Positions 15,235 through 24,363 of a DNA stretch of 64,000 bases are shown here, piece by piece (position 1 is the first letter of the stretch; every line of letters begins with the position of its first letter). Made by a program: the position numbers and the translations under genes. This DNA comes from an uncultured Clostridia bacterium (lineage in GTDB: Bacteria > Bacillota > Clostridia > TANB77 > CAG-508): assembly GCA_944388035.1 (NCBI GenBank), contig CALXHF010000002.1:1-64000 (forward strand), in the 5' to 3' direction. The notes beneath the pieces were generated by a model. That model ran no database searches. It saw only the letters and a list, made by a program, of their open reading frames with translations, and had not been told where the DNA came from.

Positions 15235-16530
15235 ATGGAGAGAAAAATATATAAACAATTATTAAATTGGAAAAAAGAACATATAGAAATGCCATATATG
15301 TTAGTAGGAGCAAGACAAACAGGAAAAACGTATATCTTAGAAGATTTTTGTAAAAATGAATTTAAAAACTATATTTATATAAACTTAGATAGGGAAGAAG
15401 AAATAAAAAAGATATTTGATAAAACAATTGAGCCAGAAGAAATAATATTAAACATAGAAGCTTTATTAAATGTTAATATAGATGTAGAAAATACAATAAT
15501 ATTTTTAGATGAAATACAAGTATCTGAAAGAGCAATAAGTTCATTAAAATATTTTTGCGAAAGTAATAAACAATATAAAATAGTGTGTGCGGGAAGTTTA
15601 TTAGGCGTAAAAATAAATAGATTTAAAAGTTCATTTCCAGTAGGAAAAGTGTGGATAGAATATTTATATCCAATGGACTTTGAAGAATTTTTAAAAGCAT
15701 TGGGAGAAGAAAAATTATTAAAAATAATAGAAGATTCATACAAAAATAATGAACCAATGTTAGAATCTTTACACCAAAAAGCTTTAAGATTATATTATGA
15801 CTATATGTGTATAGGTGGTATGCCAGCTTCAATATTAGAATATATAGAAAATGGTAAAAATATAAATAAATTTAATGATGAAATAAATCAAATTATAATA
15901 ACGTCATACTTAGCAGATATGGCAAAATACACTGAGAATATAGAAAGCATTAGAAACAATAAAATATATAATTCAATACCAGCACAACTTGGAAAAGAAA
16001 ATAAAAAGTTTAAATATTCAATAGTAGAAAAATCAGCACGAGCAAGAGAATATGAAAGTTCTTTAGAGTGGCTAATATCAAGCAATATGATATTAAGATG
16101 TGAAGGTATAAAAATACCAAAATCACCATTAAAAGCTTATGTAGATAATAATTTTAAAATATATTTAAGTGATATTGGACTTCTTAGAGTATTATCAAAA
16201 ATAAGTATAAATGAAATAATAACAAATAGAAATATGTTATATAAAGGAATTCTTGCTGAAAATTATGTAGCAGAAGTATTATTTAGTAAAAAAAGAGAGC
16301 TATATTATTGGCAATTAGATAGTGGAAAATATGAGGTAGATTTCTTAATAAATATAGAGGGAGATATAATACCAATAGAAGTAAAAGCCTCTGATAATAT
16401 AACATCAAAAAGCTTAAACTATTATATTGATAGATATAAGCCCAAATATAGTATTAGAATATCTACTAAAAATTTTGGTTTTAGTAATGGAATTAAAAGT
16501 ATTCCATTATATGCAACACACTTAATCTGA
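15235..16530 (+). CDS. AAA_14/DUF4143 ATPase
   Basis: A 431-residue member of the family with an N-terminal AAA ATPase domain (Walker A VGARQTGKT near residue 28, Walker B IIFLDEIQ near residue 85, sensor CAGSLLG) and a C-terminal DUF4143 region with a restriction-endonuclease-like core (EVDFLI...PIEVKA near residues 360-380). The ATG at 15235 is chosen because GGTG lies just upstream; the frame extends to a TTG at 15223. Such proteins are common in gut anaerobes; their function is unsettled, with roles in toxin-antitoxin-like or mobile-element biology proposed. It is convergent with a second family member at 16587. Confidence 0.85.
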   Translation: MERKIYKQLLNWKKEHIEMPYMLVGARQTGKTYILEDFCKNEFKNYIYINLDREEEIKKIFDKTIEPEEIILNIEALLNVNIDVENTIIFLDEIQVSERAISSLKYFCESNKQYKIVCAGSLLGVKINRFKSSFPVGKVWIEYLYPMDFEEFLKALGEEKLLKIIEDSYKNNEPMLESLHQKALRLYYDYMCIGGMPASILEYIENGKNINKFNDEINQIIITSYLADMAKYTENIESIRNNKIYNSIPAQLGKENKKFKYSIVEKSARAREYESSLEWLISSNMILRCEGIKIPKSPLKAYVDNNFKIYLSDIGLLRVLSKISINEIITNRNMLYKGILAENYVAEVLFSKKRELYYWQLDSGKYEVDFLINIEGDIIPIEVKASDNITSKSLNYYIDRYKPKYSIRISTKNFGFSNGIKSIPLYATHLI

Positions 16531-16550
16531 TAGTAGAAAAATAATAATTA

Positions 16551-16582
16551 AAAACAGTTACTTCATACCAAGTAACTGTTTT
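16551..16582. terminator. bidirectional terminator between convergent AAA_14 genes
   Basis: AAAACAGTTACTT pairs perfectly with AAGTAACTGTTTT around a 6-base loop, with T-runs in both directions. Confidence 0.85.
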
Positions 16583-16586
16583 TAAT

Positions 16587-17831
16587 TTAATAATTTAGGC
16601 TATTTTCATCTAAAAGAAAATCATAAATACTCATTAAAATAATACCATTATCATAACGAGACTTTTTAATATTATCTCCAACAATTATTATTTTCTTAAA
16701 AAAATCATTCACATTTAACAAAGATTTTTGCTCTTGTTTTACTTTATCTGCTGTTTTCATCTCAAGAGCAGACTGGATATATATTTTGTTGTTTCCTTTA
16801 TTTGCAACAAAATCAATTTCTAGTTGTTTCTTTGTATTTCCCTCACGTATTTCTACAGAGCCAACATCTACATTATATCCACGTTTCTTAAGTTCTATAT
16901 AAATAACATTTTCCATAATATGAGAAATTTCTTCACTTTGTCTGAAATCTATAAATGAATTTCTAATACCCATATCTGTAAAATAGTATTTTTGAGGAGT
17001 TTCAATAAATCTTTTTCCTCTTACATCAAACCTTCTAGCTTTTTCTATCATAAAGGCATCTTGTAAATAACCTAAATAATTATATATTGTTTTATCTGTC
17101 ATTGTAGACAATTTGTCCCTTTCCTTAAAATTATTTGATAATTTTAAAGGATTAGTTAAACAACCTATATCAGATGCAACTATTTGTACTAACATTTCTA
17201 ATTCTTCTTTATTTTGTATCTTGTTCCTATCTACAATATCATTAATATATACATTATCTTTTTGTGTTCTTAAATAATTTATTTTGGTATTATCAGTTTT
17301 AGAAAGGACAGTTAAAGGTAAACCACCAAAAGTATAATATTCATTTAAAGCCTTTTCTTCAGAACCATTGTATACAGAATAGAATTCAGAAAAAGATAAT
17401 GGATATACTCGTATTTCATCACCTCTACCTCTAAATTCTGTTACAATATCAGATGACAAGAATTTTGAGTTACTACCTGTTACATATATTTCCAAGTTAC
17501 TAATATGCATAAAACCAATTAAAACAGACTCAAAATCTTTAACTTCTTGAACCTCATCTAATAATAAGTAATATTTATTATTATCTTTAATCAAATTTCT
17601 TATATAACTATCTAAAATATCAGGGTCTAAATATTTTTTGTTTCTATTCTCATCAAGGCTAAGCTGTATAATATGTTCTTTATCAATACCCTCTCCTAGA
17701 AGATAATTCTTAAAAATTACATTAAGTAAATATGATTTACCACATCTCCTAATTCCTGTTATTATCTTAATAAGTCCATTATCTATTCTATCTATTAGTT
17801 CTTTTAAATAGTAATCTCTTTTAATTTCCAT
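16587..17831 (-). CDS. AAA_14/DUF4143 ATPase
   Basis: Second member of the family, 414 residues from the ATG at 17831 (chosen because it follows GGAGG; a longer frame reaches into the promoter). Walker A is GIRRCGKS near residue 27, Walker B YYLLLDEVQE near residue 82, and VTGSNSKFLSS is the sensor segment. The C-terminal part has a nuclease-like EIDFVANKGNNKIYIQ. It is closer to the third member at 40248 (GIRRCGKS, GSNSRLLS) than to the one at 15235 (GARQTGKT). Its promoter is bracketed by two 38-bp palindromes. Confidence 0.85.
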   Translation of the reverse strand: MEIKRDYYLKELIDRIDNGLIKIITGIRRCGKSYLLNVIFKNYLLGEGIDKEHIIQLSLDENRNKKYLDPDILDSYIRNLIKDNNKYYLLLDEVQEVKDFESVLIGFMHISNLEIYVTGSNSKFLSSDIVTEFRGRGDEIRVYPLSFSEFYSVYNGSEEKALNEYYTFGGLPLTVLSKTDNTKINYLRTQKDNVYINDIVDRNKIQNKEELEMLVQIVASDIGCLTNPLKLSNNFKERDKLSTMTDKTIYNYLGYLQDAFMIEKARRFDVRGKRFIETPQKYYFTDMGIRNSFIDFRQSEEISHIMENVIYIELKKRGYNVDVGSVEIREGNTKKQLEIDFVANKGNNKIYIQSALEMKTADKVKQEQKSLLNVNDFFKKIIIVGDNIKKSRYDNGIILMSIYDFLLDENSLNY

Positions 17832-17844
17832 ACACGAAACCTCC

Positions 17845-17956
17845 ATTACGAATTTTTGACGCTTACGTCCTTTTTTCGTAATAATTATAACATACAATTA
17901 CATTTTAGTCAAATTTTCATTACGAATTTTTGACGTTTGCGTCCTTTTTTCGTAAT
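17845..17956 (-). promoter_or_regulatory. consensus promoter flanked by two 38-bp palindromic elements
   Basis: Elements at 17845-17882 and 17919-17956 are identical at 36 of 38 positions. Each has outer arms ATTACGAA/TTCGTAAT and an inner dyad GACG-N4-CGTC. Between them on the minus strand lie TTGACT (17912-17907), a 17-bp spacer and TATAAT (17889-17884). One element is 6 bp upstream of the -35 and the other starts just after the -10, inside the 5' leader. This is the geometry of a repressor that clamps or loops a promoter (inference). Confidence 0.8.
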
Positions 17957-18080
17957 AAAATAACTAACTATACATATTATATGCAAAAAAATTACTAAAA
18001 ATAACTATAAATTAATAAAAGTAAAACGTTTTTTCCTATAAAAAAACCTACGGAAATAAAGAAAATCTTGTTAAAATTAC

Positions 18081-18109
18081 TTGCAAAATTTTTTTAGTTT
18101 TAGTATAAT
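18081..18109 (+). promoter_or_regulatory. gyrA promoter
   Basis: TTGCAA (18081-18086), 17-bp spacer, TATAAT (18104-18109), 37 bp before the gyrA ATG. No other structure is obvious in 17957-18146. Confidence 0.7.
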
Positions 18110-18146
18110 ACAAATGTAGAAAAATACGAAGAAAAGAGGGAAAACA

Positions 18147-20609
18147 ATGGAAGAAAGACAAGAAAGAAATGACGGAAAAATAATTGAAAGAGACATTGAA
18201 AAAGAAATGAGAACAGCCTATATAGACTATGCAATGAGTGTTATAGTTTCACGTGCACTTCCAGACGTTAGAGATGGTTTAAAACCAGTACATAGAAGAA
18301 TTTTATATGCTATGTATGAAGATGGAATAACATCAGACAAACCATATAGAAAAAGTGCAAATACAGTAGGTTCTGTTTTAGGAAGATATCACCCACATGG
18401 AGATAGTTCTGTTTATGATGCAATGGTAAGGATGGCACAAGATTTCTCAATGAGATATATGTTAATAGACGGACATGGAAATTTTGGTTCTGTAGATGGT
18501 GATGGAGCAGCAGCTATGAGGTACACAGAAGCAAGGATGTCTAAAATAGCAGGATATATGTTAACAGATATAGAGAAAAACACAGTAGACTTTATGCCAA
18601 ACTATGATGATAGATTACAAGAACCAACAGTATTACCAGCAAGAGTACCATTATTATTAGTAAATGGTTCATCAGGAATAGCAGTAGGTATGGCAACAAA
18701 CATACCACCACATAACTTAACAGAAGTTATAAATGGAATAATAAAAATAATTGATGAAGATGAAGTAACAGATGAAGACTTAATGCAAGTAATAAAAGGA
18801 CCAGACTTTCCAACAGAAGGAATAATATTAGGACGTGAAGGAATAAAACAAGCATATAAAACAGGAAGAGGAAAAATAACATTAAGAGCAGAAACAAATA
18901 TAGAAGAAATGAGTGGTAACAGACAAAGAATTATAGTTTCATCTTTACCATATCAAGTAAATAAAGCAAACTTAATAAAAGCAATATCAGATTTATCTAA
19001 GGAAAGAAAAGTAGAAGGAATATCAGAGTGTAGAGATGAATCAGATAGAAAAGACAAAGTAAGAGTTGTAATAGAACTAAAAAGAGATGCAAATGCACAA
19101 GTTGTATTAAACCAATTATTTAAACACACACAAATGCAAACAACATTTGGTATAATAATGCTTGCATTAGTAAATGGAGTTCCAAAAATCTTAACATTAA
19201 GACAAGCTTTAGATTGCTATATTGAACATAGAAAAGAAGTTATAACAAGGAGAACTAAATTTGAATTAGATAAAGCATTAGCAAGAGCACATATTTTAGA
19301 AGGTTTAAGAATAGCAATTGACAATATAGATGAAGTAATACAAATAATACGTTCATCATATGATGATGCAAAAGAAAGATTAATGGAAAGATTTGGCTTA
19401 ACTGATGTACAAGCACAAGCAATATTAGACATGAGATTAAAAACATTATCAGGTTTGCAACGTGAAAAAATAGAAGAAGAATATAAACAATTAATGGAAT
19501 TAATAGAACATTTAAGAGCCATTTTATCAAGTGAAAAACTTCTATTTGATGTTATGAAAGAAGAATTAATAGAAATAAGAGATAAATTTGGTGATGATAG
19601 AAAAACAAAAATAGTGGCATCAGAAGCTGAAATAGATGTAGAAGATTTAATAAAAGAAGAAGAGTGTGTAGTTGCTCTAACACATTATGGATATATTAAA
19701 AGAATGCCAATAGATACATATAGAAGCCAAAAGAGAGGCGGAAAAGGTATAACAGGTATGGCAACTAGAGAAAATGATTTTGTAAAAGAAATCTTTATAG
19801 CATCAACACATGATACAATTTTATTCTTCTCTAACAAAGGAAAACTTTATAAGTTAAGAGGATATGAAGTACCAGAAGCAGGAAGAACTGCTAAAGGAAC
19901 AGCAATTGTTAATTTATTAAGTTTAGACCCAGGAGAAAAAATATCTGCAGTAATACCACTTCAAAACTTTGCAGAAGGAAAGTACTTACTTATGGCTACA
20001 AAACAAGGATTGATTAAGAAAACAGCATTAAAAGAATATGATACAACAAGAAAATCTGGACTTCAAGGAATAACTCTAAAAGATGATGATGAATTAATAG
20101 GAGTAAGACTAACAGATGGTGAAGATAATGTAGTATTAGTTACAAGAAATGGTATATGTATTACATTTGATGAAAAAGAAGTAAGACCAATAGGTAGAGT
20201 ATCACAAGGTGTTATTGGTATCAGACTAGATGATGATGACGAAGTAATAGGTATGGAACCAGTAATAGCTGGAGGAAAAGCTACATTACTTGCAATTACA
20301 GAAAATGGTTTTGGAAAAAGAACAGAACTTGATGAATACAGAGTACAAAAAAGAGGTGGAAGAGGAGTAACTACTTATAAAATTACACCAAAGACAGGAA
20401 AACTAATAGGAGTAAGAATTGCAAGTGAAGAAGACGATGTAATGCTTGTTACAGATACTGGAACTATTATAAGATTACAAGTAAAAGATATAAGTATACT
20501 TGGAAGATCAACACAAGGTGTAACTCTAATGAGAACAAGTGATGGTGGTAAAGTAGTAGGTATGGAAATACTAACCCCAGAAAGTGATGGTTTAGGAGAT
20601 ATATTATAA
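18147..20609 (+). CDS. DNA gyrase subunit A
   Basis: GyrA breaks and rejoins DNA in the A2B2 gyrase that introduces negative supercoils. The 820-residue length is normal. The N-terminal domain shows [40 protein letters not shown] (quinolone region, with the wild-type Ser of HGDS), and the catalytic Tyr in [11 protein letters not shown] near residue 126. The GyrA box QKRGGKG near residue 528 distinguishes it from ParC, and six beta-pinwheel blades follow. It stands alone with its own promoter and terminator; gyrB is not adjacent. Confidence 0.96.
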   Translation: MEERQERNDGKIIERDIEKEMRTAYIDYAMSVIVSRALPDVRDGLKPVHRRILYAMYEDGITSDKPYRKSANTVGSVLGRYHPHGDSSVYDAMVRMAQDFSMRYMLIDGHGNFGSVDGDGAAAMRYTEARMSKIAGYMLTDIEKNTVDFMPNYDDRLQEPTVLPARVPLLLVNGSSGIAVGMATNIPPHNLTEVINGIIKIIDEDEVTDEDLMQVIKGPDFPTEGIILGREGIKQAYKTGRGKITLRAETNIEEMSGNRQRIIVSSLPYQVNKANLIKAISDLSKERKVEGISECRDESDRKDKVRVVIELKRDANAQVVLNQLFKHTQMQTTFGIIMLALVNGVPKILTLRQALDCYIEHRKEVITRRTKFELDKALARAHILEGLRIAIDNIDEVIQIIRSSYDDAKERLMERFGLTDVQAQAILDMRLKTLSGLQREKIEEEYKQLMELIEHLRAILSSEKLLFDVMKEELIEIRDKFGDDRKTKIVASEAEIDVEDLIKEEECVVALTHYGYIKRMPIDTYRSQKRGGKGITGMATRENDFVKEIFIASTHDTILFFSNKGKLYKLRGYEVPEAGRTAKGTAIVNLLSLDPGEKISAVIPLQNFAEGKYLLMATKQGLIKKTALKEYDTTRKSGLQGITLKDDDELIGVRLTDGEDNVVLVTRNGICITFDEKEVRPIGRVSQGVIGIRLDDDDEVIGMEPVIAGGKATLLAITENGFGKRTELDEYRVQKRGGRGVTTYKITPKTGKLIGVRIASEEDDVMLVTDTGTIIRLQVKDISILGRSTQGVTLMRTSDGGKVVGMEILTPESDGLGDIL

Positions 20610-20614
20610 ATAAA

Positions 20615-20656
20615 AAAACACTAAGTATAAAAATTTATATTTAGTGTTTTTCTATT
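20615..20656. terminator. gyrA terminator
   Basis: AAAACACTAA pairs with TTAGTGTTTT around a 16-nt loop, followed by TTCTATTT. Confidence 0.8.
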
Positions 20657-20666
20657 TAATTTTGTA

Positions 20667-20726
20667 TTTTTTAATATTATTTTTTAATATTATTTTTTAA
20701 TATTATTTTTTAATATTATTTTTTAA
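20667..20726. repeat. 14-bp tandem repeats TAATATTATTTTTT
   Basis: About four perfect units run from the gyrA terminator into the last codons of dnaC on the minus strand, ending at TTTTTTAAATCTTAAATCG. Probably slippage-derived; the dnaC stop lies inside the last unit. Confidence 0.8.
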
Positions 20727-21745
20727 ATCTTAAATCGTCTCCAAAAAAGTAATAAATATCATAATAACCTGCAATTCTAGAGCCAATTCTTTCTTCATAA
20801 TTGTTAAAAATATCATTTATATTCAAATTAGTAGAAATAATAGTTTTAGTTATCTTATTATCTAGATTTAAAATTCTAGCATTTAAAATACTAAATAATT
20901 CACTAAGTTTCATACTATTTAAACTTTCAGTTCCTAAATCATCAATAATTAAAAGGTCAGCAGTTAAAATAGAATTATAAATATTATTATCATTACTATT
21001 ATTGTTACTATAATAATTTTTGTTTTTATTAAATTTATAATCTATTACGCTTTCAAGAAGTATAGGAGCTGTTTGGTAAAGAACAGTTTTTCCTTTTTTT
21101 AATAATTCACAAGCTATACAGTTTGACATAAAAGTCTTACCGTAAACCAACGTTTCCTGTAAAAAGCAAATTCTTGTAATTAGGGTTATCAAAATTTTCC
21201 ACAAATTCTAGACACTTATCTTTAATATTTAAAATATTTCTTCTAGGAGAAATATTATATTTATATTTTGCAACATCGACCTCATCAGAAAAGATATTTG
21301 CATTAAAAGTAGAAAAATTTTCCTTATCTAAGTTAGACATATTAGATTTATTAAAAGCATAATCAAATAATTTTTGCTTTAAACAACTACACATAGTTGT
21401 TTTATAATTACTATCTGTCACATAACCAGTATCATTACAAATATTACACTTATAATGTGGTTTTAGATAATCAGGAGGTAAGTTTAATTCAGATAAAATT
21501 TTTGCTTTTTCTGTTTTTAAATTAGTAATTCTTTGTTCTAATTCAATTTTTTCTATACTAGAATTACCATTTTTTAAAATATTTTTAGTCATGTTAATTG
21601 CAAAATTATTTAATTCATCTTCTATTTCACCTAATTTAGGAACGTTTTTATATAATTGTTCTTTTCTTTTTTCACAATCAATTTCAGCTTGTAATTTCTT
21701 TTTCTCATAATCTTTTAATAAAGAATTTAGAACTTCATTTGACAT
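20716..21745 (-). CDS. DnaC/DnaI-type helicase loader with a +1 frameshift at a CGG codon
   Basis: This AAA+ ATPase loads the replicative helicase. Reading starts at 21745 with a coiled N-terminus and a CNICNDTGYV...CSC zinc-type motif, and reaches LLFTGNVGL at the Walker A loop. There the frame reads TTA CGG TAA (CGG at 21142-21140). Skipping the C gives TTA GGT AAG ACT, that is GLGKTFMSNCIA, a perfect Walker A, then LLIIDDLGTES (Walker B) and GSRIAGYYD to the stop at 20716. The total is 342 residues, normal for the family. It follows dnaD by 4 bp. An essential gene is unlikely to be broken, so the shift is more likely decoded than lethal. Three other genes in the window break in the same way. 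Confidence 0.88.
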
Positions 21746-21749
21746 TTAA

Positions 21750-22742
21750 TTAACCCTCCTCATTATTAGATAATGCTACATTATTATTAGCATAAAGAAA
21801 GTCTAAATTGTTGTAAGAACGTTGTTCGTAATTTGCCTTACTAACTTTAGATTTTAAATCTTTAGTATTTTTTTCTTGTTTCTTTCTTTGCTCTAGGAAG
21901 GCATTAACTTGCTCAGGTGTTTTTAAACCTCTTTCGTGCCAATTAGTAATAATATTATTTATATATTCAAAAGTAGGGTTTTGTTTGAATGTGGTTCTTT
22001 TTAGAGCAATTTCTATAATATCCATATCATAACCAAAATTAGAAACCCAATTTTCAATATAAGCTTGCTCATATTGTGTTAGACCATTATATTTACCAAG
22101 CTTTTTTGCAATTGATTTTTTTATTTTATTTAAAGCTTCTTGATTACTATAATAATTATCCAAATCGTTCCAAGTCTTAACTTTATTAGAAGCCCAAGCT
22201 TCGGCTACTGTTTGTACGTAGTTTCTATGCAATGCACTACGTTTATAGCAATAATCAAATAAAGCTATCATAACTTGTTCGTCAAAACCATATTTCCTAA
22301 ACCATAAATCAATATCATTATACCAAGAAGGCCCCATAATTCCTTGGAAATACATATTATTAATATGTTCAATAGCTTTAGCTTTTGATTTATTCTTAGC
22401 ATTTTGTTCGATTTTTTCTTTAGAAAGACTAAGATTAGGAGTATATAAATTATGAAGAGTTACTTCTTGAAGGTCTATAATAACATAACCTGTAGTTTTT
22501 TTCATAATAAGTCCTTGTTCTTCTAAAAATTTAGTCCCATCATTTATTTCTTTTAAAGGAATATTTAATTTCTTAGATAAATCATTTAGTTTAACATCTT
22601 TACCATACTTTGATAAAAAGATTAAATATAAATAAATTTTTAAATAATTTCCAGGTATTTCAGATAAATGCTCGGCAAAGAAGATATCCGGAATACTTGT
22701 TTCTGAAAATAAAAGTGGTTTATCGTTTTGTTCTAACTTCAT
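21750..22742 (-). CDS. DnaD-domain replication initiation protein
   Basis: A 330-residue primosomal protein of the DnaD/DnaB group. An N-terminal winged helix (residues about 10-100: KLNDLSKKLNIPLKEINDGT) is followed by two DnaD-type C-terminal helical domains: YNDIDLWFRKYGFDEQVMIA...NYVQTVAEAWASNKVKT and QAYIENWVSNFGYDMDIIEI...YINNIITNWHERGLKT. These domains bind DNA and the helicase-loader complex. A dnaD-dnaC pair is the normal clostridial helicase-loading unit. It lies 77 bp downstream of the virB3-like gene on the same strand, joining chromosomal replication genes to a T4SS gene set. Confidence 0.9.
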   Translation of the reverse strand: MKLEQNDKPLLFSETSIPDIFFAEHLSEIPGNYLKIYLYLIFLSKYGKDVKLNDLSKKLNIPLKEINDGTKFLEEQGLIMKKTTGYVIIDLQEVTLHNLYTPNLSLSKEKIEQNAKNKSKAKAIEHINNMYFQGIMGPSWYNDIDLWFRKYGFDEQVMIALFDYCYKRSALHRNYVQTVAEAWASNKVKTWNDLDNYYSNQEALNKIKKSIAKKLGKYNGLTQYEQAYIENWVSNFGYDMDIIEIALKRTTFKQNPTFEYINNIITNWHERGLKTPEQVNAFLEQRKKQEKNTKDLKSKVSKANYEQRSYNNLDFLYANNNVALSNNEEG

Positions 22743-22819
22743 CTTAATCTCCCCTAATTTTTAAATAAGTTTGTAACACAAATTATAACTTTTTTAAACA
22801 AAAAATTCAAGTTAAATTT

Positions 22820-23107
22820 TTATATTTTTTTAGAGAAAAAATATAATTTTTGTCTTGTTATAAATTTAAACAAATAAGATAAAACTGTAATAATATTTTC
22901 ACCATTGAAGCCTGAAAAACTTATTAATAATAAAGGAAAACAAAGTGATATAAAAACAAAAACTTTAATATCAATTGAATCAAAAATTAAATTTACAAAT
23001 ATTAGTACAATAACATACCATATTATATTTACAAAAGCAGTTGTATAATCTATTATACCAAAGATTTTGTTTTTAAATTGATAATTTTTAGGAAAAATAA
23101 ATTTCAA
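22820..23107 (-). CDS. VirB3/PrgI-like small T4SS membrane protein
   Basis: A 95-residue protein with a short basic N-terminus, two adjacent hydrophobic helices (residues about 20-60: DYTTAFVNIIWYVIVLIFVN and FVFISLCFPLLLISFSG) and a basic amphipathic tail. That architecture, plus its position directly after the VirB6-like gene, fits VirB3 or PrgI, which anchors VirB4. A VirB4 gene normally follows but is not here; the only one in the window is at 1672. The family call rests mostly on layout and context. Confidence 0.6.
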   Translation of the reverse strand: MKFIFPKNYQFKNKIFGIIDYTTAFVNIIWYVIVLIFVNLIFDSIDIKVFVFISLCFPLLLISFSGFNGENIITVLSYLFKFITRQKLYFFSKKI

Positions 23108-23123
23108 AAATTAAACCTCCAAT

Positions 23124-23996
23124 CTATTTATGTATTAAAGATTTCACAGATTGTGAAACATTTGTGGAAATTCCACCTATAAATTCTCTAACAAAAGTAT
23201 TTGCTCTAATTAAAGCGTAAATACCACCAACATATACAAATTTATTAAATAAGTTTGTATCATCAAAATCTAGAGAAAATAAAATTAGTAAAACTAAAGA
23301 TACAATTATTTGTATAAACAATAATGAAAATAAGTTTTTAAGCCAAGATTTAAAAAACCAACTAGTATTATCTGTGCATAAAGATATAAATGCAAAAGGA
23401 GCAAGTAATACAAAAACTTTTACCATAATATATCTTAAAGAATAAGAAAAAACTAGACTAAGTAAAGAAATACTAAGTGTAGATTTTATTAAACCATCAA
23501 TTGAGAAAATATTTAATGAACTTGTATCAATAGACGCTTTAGTATTAATTGTATTAATTAACTCAGAAAAACAGATATTTTTGCCAAAGAGATTTTCTCC
23601 AAGACTTCTAATTGCTAGTGAAATATTAGAATTTAAATCTAATAACATCTGTACAATGAAAAACGAGAAATTCATACATATTCCAAAAACAACTATTTTA
23701 ATTATAAAACTAAATGGAGAGTCAACTTTATGATATGTAATATGAGACATTAAATATTTAAAACTATAATATAGTAAAAAACCTAAAAGCAGAGAATTTG
23801 CGATAAGTAAAATACCATTAGAAGTTGATGTTCCAAATAGTTTTTCAAAATTAGAATCGTTTAAAATATCTGAATTTATAAAAGTAATTTCATCTAATAC
23901 TGAATATAAATTATTATCAATCGAGGCAAATAATGTTTCAAATATTGTGTTAATTGTATCTATAATAGTTTGTGTAATATTATTTGTATTTTCCAA
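23124..23996 (-). CDS. VirB6/TrbL-like T4SS channel protein
   Basis: A 290-residue polytopic membrane protein. After an amphipathic N-terminus come about six hydrophobic segments, among them SNGILLIANSLLLGFLLYYS, FIIKIVVFGICMNFSFFIVQ, LISLLSLVFSY-like and FSLLFIQIIVSLVLLILFSL, with the VKVFVLLAPFAFISL turn characteristic of VirB6-type proteins. It lies 12 bp after the pilin-like gene and 16 bp before the VirB3-like gene, the usual T4SS order. Confidence 0.75.
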   Translation of the reverse strand: MENTNNITQTIIDTINTIFETLFASIDNNLYSVLDEITFINSDILNDSNFEKLFGTSTSNGILLIANSLLLGFLLYYSFKYLMSHITYHKVDSPFSFIIKIVVFGICMNFSFFIVQMLLDLNSNISLAIRSLGENLFGKNICFSELINTINTKASIDTSSLNIFSIDGLIKSTLSISLLSLVFSYSLRYIMVKVFVLLAPFAFISLCTDNTSWFFKSWLKNLFSLLFIQIIVSLVLLILFSLDFDDTNLFNKFVYVGGIYALIRANTFVREFIGGISTNVSQSVKSLIHK

Positions 23997-24008
23997 AGAA
24001 CAAGCCTC

Positions 24009-24359
24009 CTATCCTATTAGAGATTGAATTGCAGAAAGAATTAAATCTATTGCAAGTATAAATGCATATGAGAAAAGAGAACCTTTAATAATTTTTTTGC
24101 CTGTTCTTATTTTTTCTTCATCACCAAAACTAAATTTTTTCATAAAAATACCACTACCAACAGCAACTGCAGCAGCTGGTGTTGCTATTTTTAATAACCA
24201 GCCTTCAATACTCTCAAAAGCAGAATTAATTTTATTAACAATTTCAGGGTCTCCCCAACCAAAACTAAAATTACTTATAGTAAAAAGTAATAAGATTGAA
24301 AAACTAAGTGTAAATACTAAATAAAATGTTTTTTTATTCAAATAAATCAGTCCTTTCAT
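24009..24359 (-). CDS. VirB2/TrbC-like pilin subunit
   Basis: A 116-residue protein with a basic N-terminus and hydrophobic signal segment (residues about 9-32), a predicted mature start near FGWGDPEIVNK, and two further helices (LKIATPAAAVAVGSGIFMKK and SYAFILAIDLILSAIQSL) separated by a basic turn (GDEEKIRTGKKIIKG). This is the VirB2/TrbC organisation. It sits 4 bp after VirD4 and 12 bp before VirB6. Confidence 0.8.
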   Translation of the reverse strand: MKGLIYLNKKTFYLVFTLSFSILLLFTISNFSFGWGDPEIVNKINSAFESIEGWLLKIATPAAAVAVGSGIFMKKFSFGDEEKIRTGKKIIKGSLFSYAFILAIDLILSAIQSLIG

Positions 24360-24363
24360 AAAA

